Assembly (NCBI GenBank): GCA_964655475.1
Contig: CAZZMO010000026.1
Location: 1-14,449, forward strand
DNA length: 14,449 bases
Origin: VGMA01 sp964655475
GTDB taxonomy: Bacteria; Chlamydiota; Chlamydiia; Chlamydiales; VGMA01
Direction of reading: 5' to 3'
The position numbers and the translations under genes are program-made. Under the pieces are notes generated by a model. It was not told the origin of the DNA, searched no databases, and saw only the letters and a list, made by a program, of their open reading frames with translations. Below are positions 5,881-12,314 of this stretch, in pieces. Numbering within the stretch: position 1 is the first letter of the stretch; each line of letters begins with the position of its first letter.

Positions 5881-6881
5881 TAATGGATGCCCGAGGGCGC
5901 TGGAAATCTTTTCTATTTTTACAAGTTGAAGAATGGATGCGAGGAAAGAAATCTTGGCTTCTGAATCCATTTTCTTACCTATGGCATCTCATTGTTTGGC
6001 TTCGGCATCAAGCGTATCGGCATCAAATTCTCTCCTCTACCAAAATTGCAACTCCCGTGATTAATGTAGGATCAATTTCAGTTGGAGGAGTGGGGAAAAC
6101 ACCTCTTGTCATGAAAATATTAGAAGATCTCTCCACCTACAAAGGGGCTCTGTTGACCCGTGGATATCGAGGGGGAGATGAGGCGAAAATGGTGGAAAAA
6201 CGCTATCCACATGTAACCGTAAAAGTTGGGAAAAATCGACTCAAGAACGCAAAAGAAGTAGCTGCAGATTTTTTCCTCTTAGATGATGGATGGCAATATA
6301 GAAAACTCTCCTCCGATTTTTCCATTGCGGTATTGAACAGCGATTTTAGAAACGATCATTACCTGCCCAGAGGAAGACTAAGAGACCTCCCTTCGAGAAT
6401 CGACGAAGCTGACCTCGTCGTCATCACACATCAAGAGAGCCAAAGAGAAAGAGATGAGTGGAAGATGTGGCTTAAAAAGCCCCTTGTTTTTGCCACCTAC
6501 TCTTGGAAAAGAGTTCTCTGGCAAGCTGAAGAGGTCAATTTACAAGCAGGGGATAAGGTCGCATTATTTTGTGGCATCGGAAACCCTGAGAGTTTTTTAG
6601 AGCTCATGAGAGAGCAAAAACTAGAGATCGTGAGTTCGATGATCCTCAGCGATCATGAAAAACCTCTCGATCACCATTTAGAGAGGCTTATACAAACAGC
6701 CAAAGCCAAAGGGGCGAAGGCCCTTCTTTGTACAGAAAAAGATTTTGTGAAATTGGAAAAAACCATTCCGTTCCCAGTTGGGATGGTTGAAGTGCACTAT
6801 AATGTGATAGAAGGAGAACCCATTTATCAATCTTTTCTCTCTCAAGTGAGAAAAGAGATCAACGCAAGGAGTCAAAAATGA
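5874..6881 (+). CDS. lpxK: Tetraacyldisaccharide 4'-kinase (lipid A synthesis)
   Basis: LpxK phosphorylates the 4'-position of the tetraacyl disaccharide 1-phosphate to give lipid IVA, at the inner face of the cytoplasmic membrane. The 335-residue length fits the family. The N-terminus is amphipathic/hydrophobic and includes a likely membrane-associated helix (about 28-47). It is followed by the characteristic displaced P-loop G66-S-I-S-V-G-G-V-G-K-T-P77, L-T-R-G-Y-R-G (94-100), D137-D-G-W-Q-Y142 and Y-L-P-R-G-R-L-R (163-170). A late S-D-H motif matches the conserved region after the core. The usual D-D-G-F-Q-H has become D-D-G-W-Q-Y, a notable change. The start may be the ATG at 5874 or the one at 5883; neither has a good ribosome binding site, which suggests coupling to gmhA. 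This is probably the equivalent of Chlamydia CT402 (ycaH). Confidence 0.93.
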   Translation: MLIMDARGRWKSFLFLQVEEWMRGKKSWLLNPFSYLWHLIVWLRHQAYRHQILSSTKIATPVINVGSISVGGVGKTPLVMKILEDLSTYKGALLTRGYRGGDEAKMVEKRYPHVTVKVGKNRLKNAKEVAADFFLLDDGWQYRKLSSDFSIAVLNSDFRNDHYLPRGRLRDLPSRIDEADLVVITHQESQRERDEWKMWLKKPLVFATYSWKRVLWQAEEVNLQAGDKVALFCGIGNPESFLELMREQKLEIVSSMILSDHEKPLDHHLERLIQTAKAKGAKALLCTEKDFVKLEKTIPFPVGMVEVHYNVIEGEPIYQSFLSQVRKEINARSQK

Positions 6882-8092
6882 AGCTGTGGGCGAAAGTACT
6901 AATTGGATTGGTTTTAGGTGTTGTCGTTGGACTTATCGCACAGCAGCAGTATAAGCTCTTAGTGGTTACTGGAAAGATTTTTATCGATCTCTTGAAGATG
7001 TTAGTGGGACTCATCATTTTCTCCTCCATTGTGAGTGGAATTGGCCATATTCATGATCCGAGAAAATTGGGGCGTATTGGTCTCAGAACATTGATGTTTT
7101 TTGCCATCACGACAGTCATTGCGATCTGTATCGGCCTCGTCTTTGCTTTCCTCATCAGACCAGGTGAGGGGCTTTCTTTGACATATGACCAGTCTGCGAT
7201 CCAGACACAGAGTGTAGGACTACTCGACTTCTTATCTTCCCTGATCCCGTCCAATCCATTTGCATCCTTTGCAGAGGGGAATGTCCTCCAGATCATCGTT
7301 TTTGCGATATTATTTGCCTACGCCATCATTTTAACTGGAGAGAAGGGGAAGGTCGTCTTCTCTGTGATTGAGTCAGTAGCTGACGTCATGCACAGCCTAA
7401 CCCATTTTGTGATGCGCTTTGCCCCATATGGGGTGTTTGCCCTCATCGCGTCCTCCGTTGGATCAATGGGAATGAAGATTGTTCTTCCTTTGATGAAGTT
7501 TTTAGCTTGCAACTACATCGCATGTTTGGTGCAAATTTGCGTAGTATTTGCCATTGCCATCCGTCTTTTGGCCAAAGTGCCCATTCTCCCTTTCTACAAA
7601 GGGATGAAAGATGCAATAGTCCTCGCTTTCAGTACGAGTAGTAGCGCCGCTACATTGCCCGTTTCAATGGAGTGCGCCCGAGAGCAGCTCGGTATTTCAG
7701 AAGACATTTCTGGATTTGTCCTCTCCCTAGGATCGACAGTCAATATGAATGGTGCGGCGATTGGACAAGCGACAGCCAGTATTTTTATTGCTGAAGTGTA
7801 TGGGATTCACCTCTCATGGCTTCAAATTGGTGTGATTATATTTACCTCACTCCTCTCTGCAGTTGGCGCTGCAGGAATTCCAGGGGCCAGCATCGTGATG
7901 CTTTCAGTTGTTTTAGGAGCCGTCGGCCTTCCTCTTGAGGGGATTGCCCTGATTGCTGGAGTCGATAGAATCCGCGATATGATCTCCACAGTCACCAACA
8001 TTCTTGGAGATGGAGTCGCTGCCCTTTACGTAGCTAAAAAAGAAAACCGCTTGAATGAGCAATTATATAACCATGCAACTTGGTTGGAGTAG
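6878..8092 (+). CDS. gltT: Sodium-coupled amino acid symporter, DAACS/glutamate transporter family
   Basis: A 404-residue polytopic inner-membrane protein of the GltP/DctA/EAAT family, which drives uptake with co-transported Na+ or H+. The N-terminal scaffold helices run to about 235. Hairpin HP1 carries the serine-rich F-S-T-S-S-S-A-A-T-L-P (251-261). TM7 carries N289-M-N-G-A-A-I, HP2 G-A-A-G-I-P-G-A-S (330-338), and TM8 D363-R-I-R-D367-M-I-S370-T-V-T-N374-I-L-G-D378. Aligned to GltPh, D394, N401 and D405 are kept, but the arginine that holds the side-chain carboxylate (R397) is S370, T314 is A293 and D312 is N291. A neutral amino acid substrate is therefore more likely than glutamate or aspartate. 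AAGGAG (6866-6871) is a good ribosome binding site. This is probably the equivalent of the gene called gltT in Chlamydia (CT401); the symbol follows position, not proven substrate. Confidence 0.93.
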   Translation: MKLWAKVLIGLVLGVVVGLIAQQQYKLLVVTGKIFIDLLKMLVGLIIFSSIVSGIGHIHDPRKLGRIGLRTLMFFAITTVIAICIGLVFAFLIRPGEGLSLTYDQSAIQTQSVGLLDFLSSLIPSNPFASFAEGNVLQIIVFAILFAYAIILTGEKGKVVFSVIESVADVMHSLTHFVMRFAPYGVFALIASSVGSMGMKIVLPLMKFLACNYIACLVQICVVFAIAIRLLAKVPILPFYKGMKDAIVLAFSTSSSAATLPVSMECAREQLGISEDISGFVLSLGSTVNMNGAAIGQATASIFIAEVYGIHLSWLQIGVIIFTSLLSAVGAAGIPGASIVMLSVVLGAVGLPLEGIALIAGVDRIRDMISTVTNILGDGVAALYVAKKENRLNEQLYNHATWLE

Positions 8093-9145
8093 ATGGAAAA
8101 AGTATTATTGCCCAAATTAGGGGAAAGCATTGTCAGCGCGACAGTCGTCCATTGGCTGAAGAAAGAGGGGGACTTTGTCGAAAAAGATGAGCCTCTTCTA
8201 GAAGTCATGACCGATAAAGTAAATAGCGAAATCCCATCCCCTTGCCAAGGGATCCTCAGAGACATTCGAGTCGGAGTAGATCAAGAAGTGGAAGTGGGAG
8301 AGCTTCTTTGTGTGATTGCTGCCCATGCAGAAGCTTCAGTATTTCTTTCTCCTGCAGTTCAAACCCTCGTTAAAGAGCATAGACTCACTTCTTGTGAAGT
8401 GAAGAAGATCGTAGGCTCTGGTGAAGAGGGGAGGATTTCAAAGAAAGATGTCGAAAGTTATGTTCAAGAGCGCCCTACCGTACTATCTCCACTCAGAAAA
8501 GCGATCGCAAAAGAGTTGACCCTTTCTCAAAACGTCCCTACAGCTACACTCATCGATGAAGTGGACGTGACTCATCTTATGCAGTGGATCAGCAGGGAAA
8601 AAGAAAAATTTTTAAAAGAGCACCAGGCAAAATTGACGATTACAGCTTGCCTTGCAAAAGCTGCTGGGAAAGCGCTAGCAAAGCTTACCTTATTGAACGC
8701 TACTTTGGATGGGGACAAGATCGTTCTTCATAAAGAGGTCAATATCGGCATGGCAGTGAGTGTAGAGGGGGGCGTGCTTGTTCCTGTCATCAACTCTTGC
8801 CAAAATAAGCCCTTGAGCGAAATAGCGAGAAATATTGCTCAAGTTTCGCTCGAAATTCGAGAGGGACGCTGGAAAAAAGAAGGGGATAGCCACGGAACAT
8901 TTACCATTACGAATTTCGGAATGGGAAAAGTGCCGATTGGGATCCCTATGATTGTTCCTGGACAAGCTGCTATTTTAGGGATTGGAGCACTCCAGAAAAA
9001 AGTATTAGTAGATGAAAACGATCGGTTTTTTGTGGGACAGACAGTATTTCTTTCCCTCACATTTGACCACCGTTTAGTAGATGGAATGTATGCATCTCAG
9101 TTTTTTCAGGTGTTAAGAGAGGGGATCCATGAGTACTCAGTATAA
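8093..9145 (+). CDS. 2-oxoacid dehydrogenase dihydrolipoyl acyltransferase (E2)
   Basis: E2 core enzyme that passes acyl groups from the E1 component through lipoyl-lysine to coenzyme A. The 350-residue protein has one lipoyl domain (1-77) with the lipoylated lysine expected at K42 in E-V-M-T-D-K42-V-N-S-E-I. A peripheral subunit-binding domain lies at about 84-125 (S-P-A-V-Q, later G-R-I-S-K-K-D-V). The catalytic domain (about 131-350) ends with F-D-H326-R-L-V-D330-G. All active elements are present. Pyruvate, 2-oxoglutarate or branched-chain acids are possible; the E-V-M-T-D-K motif is most like branched-chain/pyruvate forms. No E1 or E3 gene is nearby, so it is an orphan, as I recall for the Chlamydia homologue (CT400). 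The ATG directly abuts the previous stop, and GGAG at 8086-8089 is very close to it. Confidence 0.93.
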   Translation: MEKVLLPKLGESIVSATVVHWLKKEGDFVEKDEPLLEVMTDKVNSEIPSPCQGILRDIRVGVDQEVEVGELLCVIAAHAEASVFLSPAVQTLVKEHRLTSCEVKKIVGSGEEGRISKKDVESYVQERPTVLSPLRKAIAKELTLSQNVPTATLIDEVDVTHLMQWISREKEKFLKEHQAKLTITACLAKAAGKALAKLTLLNATLDGDKIVLHKEVNIGMAVSVEGGVLVPVINSCQNKPLSEIARNIAQVSLEIREGRWKKEGDSHGTFTITNFGMGKVPIGIPMIVPGQAAILGIGALQKKVLVDENDRFFVGQTVFLSLTFDHRLVDGMYASQFFQVLREGIHEYSV

Positions 9146-10055
9146 TGTAGGATTTGTTCATACAAACCATCGATACTTACAAAGAGCTGTTAATCTTCTT
9201 TATTCTACTGGAAACGAAGGGGTTTTATCGATCTTTAAAGAGGTGAACAAACGTTGGAAAGTTTGCCACATTAATTTTGTGCCGAACATGTGGGCAGATG
9301 GATCTATTAACACTGGACCTTGTCTCATTGAAGTGAATGACAAATTTAAGGATCGTGAGAAAGTTCATAAAGTTGCCATGATCATTTTTTATGAACTTGT
9401 GAATGCTATCAACGATTTTCATAAAACTGTCTATGACGCGGTTAGAGAAGATCGAGACAAATATGTCTTTCTTCGGGAAATTTCAGAGTGGAGATACACT
9501 TTGCTTCCTTACAGAAAGATTACCGAGCAGCTGTTTTTCAACTGCGCTTGGCCCAAAGATGCTATATCTGTTGTCCCTACGAACCCTGATCTATACTTTA
9601 TTCAACAACAACTTACTTTTCATTCTACTGACGAGGCACATCGCTGGGATGATGCTCATCACGTCTCAAGGAGGCCGGCAGCCATGACTTTACCAAGGCC
9701 CGTCACCTCGGAAAAGCACAAAGAAGAACTTATCAGGCTGATCACCGTTAGAATCCAGAAAGAGTCTGAGTTTGACTCAGTCGACACAGAAAAATGGCAG
9801 CACTTTATTGACGGTTGGGCAAGCTACTTACAGTCAGCTTCATATGGAGATGGAAGTGGATTAGAGCTGCCATCAGAAGAAGACTTTGACAACTTTCTCA
9901 TCAATGCAAAATTGGTTCTAACTGGCTCTAAAGAGGAGCTGAGAGAAATTCATGCAGAATTGTGGGAAACTTACGATCGCCATCAACAAGCTTGGAATGA
10001 GCATCTTGCAAGGATTCGAGCCTTGAATTCTTATAAGCACGCTACAGCCTACTAA
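9129..10055 (+). CDS. Uncharacterised protein, 308 residues; possible effector-like or degenerate metallopeptidase-like
   Basis: I do not recognise the family with confidence. The protein is soluble, without signal peptide or membrane helix. The first 100 residues have an order seen in small zincin-like domains: a strand (C46-H-I-N-F-V-P), a short acidic/Gly loop, a second strand (P64-C-L-I-E-V-N), then a helix containing I86-F-Y-E-L-V-N-A-I-N95. This helix looks like an H-E-L-x-H-A zinc motif with the histidines replaced (Y88, N92), which would make it inactive; this reading is inference. The rest is helical and charged with many Trp/Tyr/His. The GAGAGGGGATCC run just before the ATG is a good ribosome binding site. 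It overlaps E2 by 17 bases. Its stop interlocks with that of icd. It sits between genes adjacent in Chlamydia, so it is probably an insertion. Confidence 0.75.
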   Translation: MSTQYNVGFVHTNHRYLQRAVNLLYSTGNEGVLSIFKEVNKRWKVCHINFVPNMWADGSINTGPCLIEVNDKFKDREKVHKVAMIIFYELVNAINDFHKTVYDAVREDRDKYVFLREISEWRYTLLPYRKITEQLFFNCAWPKDAISVVPTNPDLYFIQQQLTFHSTDEAHRWDDAHHVSRRPAAMTLPRPVTSEKHKEELIRLITVRIQKESEFDSVDTEKWQHFIDGWASYLQSASYGDGSGLELPSEEDFDNFLINAKLVLTGSKEELREIHAELWETYDRHQQAWNEHLARIRALNSYKHATAY

Positions 10056-11272
10056 CCCCTTTTTAAGAGACTCTCTAGCTCTGAAGTTACTGCATCGAGG
10101 TAGCTGTCAGTATCTAGATAGGGCTGTTTTGGACTAATCAAGATTGCCAAATCTTTTGTCATTTTCCCTGCTTCTACAGCTGCAATTGATGCTTTTTCAA
10201 GGCTTCTAGCAAAATGGAGAAGCTTTTCGTTCTGATCGAGCTTGGCGCGGTGTTCAAGCCCCCTTGTCCAGGCGAAAATTGATGCGATCGGGTTCGTAGA
10301 AGTTTTGTGCCCTTTTTGATGTTCTCGGTAGTGGCGTGTGACCGTTCCGTGAGCCGCTTCTGCTTCAATCGTTTTACCATCAGGGGTTAAAAGAACGCTT
10401 GTCATAAGTCCAAGAGAGCCAAAACCTTGCGCAATTGTATCTGATTGAACATCCCCATCATAGTTTTTACAGGCCCAAACAAAGCCCCCTTTCCATTTCA
10501 GAGCAGCGGCCACCATATCGTCGATTAGGCGGTGCTCGTACGTAATCCCAGCTTTTTCAAAAGAGGGGCGAAATTCTTTCTGAAAGACTTCCGCAAATAG
10601 ATCTCTAAAACGGCCATCATAAGCTTTCAGAATCGTATTTTTCGTCGATAGATAGAGAGGCCATTTCCGATCGAGGGCATAATTCATGCATGCCCTTGCA
10701 AATTCTCGAATAGAGCTGTCAAGATTGTACATCCCGAGAGCAACGCCCCCTTCGTGGAACTCAAAAATCTCTTTCTCAATCGTTTGAGAGCCATTATGAG
10801 CTTCCCAGCGGATCGTCAACTTTCCAGCCCCAGGAACGACAAAATCAGTAGCCTTGTATTGATCCCCATAGGCATGACGTCCAATCACGATCGGCTCTGT
10901 CCACCCAGGGACGAGGCGTGGAATATTCTTAATCACGATCGGCTCGCGGAAGACGACACCCCCCAAAATATTGCGGATGGTCCCATTCGGAGATTTCCAC
11001 ATTTTTTTGAGATGGAACTCCTCAACCCGATGCTCGTCAGGGGTAATGGTTGCACATTTGATCCCAACCCCATGTTTTTTAATGCTATTCGCAGCTTCGA
11101 TTGTGATTTGGTCATGAGTGTTGTCCCGTTGTTGGATCGCCAAATCGTAGTATTCAATCGGAAGATCTAAGAAGGGGAAGATGAGTTTTTCTTTGATCGA
11201 AGACCACATAATACGGGCCATTTCATCTCCATCTAACTCAACCACAGGCTTTTCTACTTTAATCTTCTGCAT
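10052..11272 (-). CDS. icd: NADP-dependent isocitrate dehydrogenase, type II (eukaryote-like)
   Basis: Oxidatively decarboxylates isocitrate to 2-oxoglutarate, making NADPH, in the cytosol. The 406-residue protein belongs to the homodimeric subfamily that includes eukaryotic IDH1/IDH2 and some bacterial enzymes, not the E. coli Icd type. It aligns without gaps to human IDH1 over the first 140 residues. S94-P-N-G-T-I-R100, R109 and G131-R132-H-A-Y-G-D-Q-Y139 fall at the same numbers. Metal ligands are in L-I-D251-D-M and N-Y-D272-G-D-V-Q-S-D (270-278), and the NADP region is H308-G-T-V-T-R-H-Y. The enzyme appears complete. Chlamydia species lack icd along with citrate synthase and aconitase, so this is a metabolic difference. 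It diverges from kdsD over 49 bases and shares its 3' end with the convergent unknown gene. Confidence 0.96.
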   Translation of the reverse strand: MQKIKVEKPVVELDGDEMARIMWSSIKEKLIFPFLDLPIEYYDLAIQQRDNTHDQITIEAANSIKKHGVGIKCATITPDEHRVEEFHLKKMWKSPNGTIRNILGGVVFREPIVIKNIPRLVPGWTEPIVIGRHAYGDQYKATDFVVPGAGKLTIRWEAHNGSQTIEKEIFEFHEGGVALGMYNLDSSIREFARACMNYALDRKWPLYLSTKNTILKAYDGRFRDLFAEVFQKEFRPSFEKAGITYEHRLIDDMVAAALKWKGGFVWACKNYDGDVQSDTIAQGFGSLGLMTSVLLTPDGKTIEAEAAHGTVTRHYREHQKGHKTSTNPIASIFAWTRGLEHRAKLDQNEKLLHFARSLEKASIAAVEAGKMTKDLAILISPKQPYLDTDSYLDAVTSELESLLKRG

Positions 11273-11321
11273 ACGTTTTACTTCTTTACAACTTGGTTCC
11301 CTACATATACCATATCGATAT
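11273..11321. promoter_or_regulatory. Short divergent icd/kdsD promoter region
   Basis: These 49 bases lie between the two start codons. On the plus strand TTTACA (11285-11290, 5 of 6 to the -35 consensus) is followed at 17 bases by TACCAT (11308-11313, 4 of 6 to the -10 consensus). Transcription would then begin close to the kdsD ATG, giving a very short or absent leader; no Shine-Dalgarno is visible. A perfect 10-base palindrome, ATATCGATAT (11312-11321), abuts the kdsD start codon and could be an operator. Elements for icd are not clear. Low confidence for each element. Confidence 0.35.
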
Positions 11322-12314
11322 ATGTTAGGCGAATTTTTTTCAGCTCAAAAACGGTATCTGGACTACTTCTTTGACCACATTGACCAGGTCTTGGCAGAGA
11401 AGATGTTGCAAGGGCTCCTCGAGTGCAAAGGGACCATCTTCTTTGCTGGAATCGGGAAAAGTGCCAGAATCGCCGAAAAGATCGTTCAGACGATGATTTC
11501 AACGGGTACCCGAGCGATGTACCTCGAGGCAGTAGGTGCCCTGCATGGCGATATCGGAATCTTGCAAGCAGATGACCTTGTGATCTTCCTCTCAAAAAGT
11601 GGAGACAGCCACGAGCTGATCGATCTAGCGATCGCCATCAAAAAGAAAGCTGCGATCAAGACCATTGCTTGGACCTCCAATCCAGAAGGAAATATTCTCC
11701 AATTTGTCAACCAAGCGATCATTCTCCCCTTAGAAGCAGAAATTTGCCCCTTCAATTTAGCTCCTACCACCTCCTGCGCCATTCAGCTCATCTTTGGAGA
11801 CATTATGGCGATGGCCCTGATGAAGGCTAAAACATTTTCCCTTTCAGAGTATGCCCTCAATCATCCTGCAGGATCGATCGGTCAGAAAATCGCTCTGAAA
11901 GCAAAAGACTTAATGTTAGAAGGGGAAGAGCTTCCTATTTGCTCCCCATCTGATAAACTATACGATGTTCTCGTGGTCCTTTCCAATAAACGGTGTGGCT
12001 GCCTTTTAGTTGTCGATCACGATATGAAACTCCTCGGAATCTTTACCGATGGAGATCTTAGAAGAGCGATTCAAAATAATCGAGAAAGGGTATTTGACTG
12101 CTCCATGGCTGATCTCATGACCCCATCTTGTTTATATGCCTTTCCAGAAACATCAGCAAGAGACATTCTGAAAATCATGCAGGGCAACCCTCACCGCAAG
12201 GTAATGATGTTGCCGATTATTGAAGAGGGGACTTTGAAGGGACTAGTTCACATGCACGATGTAGTGAGCCCCTTTCGCCGTCAACGAACAAAGAAAATAG
12301 AGGTTTTTGCCTAA
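11322..12314 (+). CDS. kdsD: Arabinose-5-phosphate isomerase (KdsD/KpsF)
   Basis: Converts ribulose 5-phosphate to arabinose 5-phosphate, the precursor of Kdo in lipopolysaccharide. From the ATG at 11322 the protein is 330 residues, matching E. coli KdsD (328). A SIS domain spans about 30-180 with G-I-G-K46-S-A-R, E69-A-V-G-A-L-H75-G-D-I-G, L-S-K-S-G-D-S (90-96) and N180-H181-P-A-G-S-I-G. Two CBS domains follow (about 196-255 and 263-325). The frame is open upstream to 11181, but that extension is antisense to icd and there is no ATG, GTG or TTG just before 11322, so the shorter form is preferred. It is the equivalent of kpsF in Chlamydia (CT399), where it follows the E2 gene; here an unknown gene and icd are inserted. 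Its stop overlaps the nhaD start by one base (TAATG). Confidence 0.95.
   Translation: MLGEFFSAQKRYLDYFFDHIDQVLAEKMLQGLLECKGTIFFAGIGKSARIAEKIVQTMISTGTRAMYLEAVGALHGDIGILQADDLVIFLSKSGDSHELIDLAIAIKKKAAIKTIAWTSNPEGNILQFVNQAIILPLEAEICPFNLAPTTSCAIQLIFGDIMAMALMKAKTFSLSEYALNHPAGSIGQKIALKAKDLMLEGEELPICSPSDKLYDVLVVLSNKRCGCLLVVDHDMKLLGIFTDGDLRRAIQNNRERVFDCSMADLMTPSCLYAFPETSARDILKIMQGNPHRKVMMLPIIEEGTLKGLVHMHDVVSPFRRQRTKKIEVFA

Noticed and set aside
10060..10085. AGAGACTCTCT as a terminator for the convergent pair
   Set aside because: The stem is only four pairs and lies inside the icd coding sequence with no following T run.
10754..11170. 138-residue plus-strand open frame inside icd
   Set aside because: It is fully antisense to the highly conserved icd and shows no motif.
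11181..11321. N-terminal extension of kdsD to an ATG at 11181
   Set aside because: The extra 47 residues are antisense to icd and look nothing like a KdsD N-terminus; the ATG at 11322 gives 330 residues as in E. coli.
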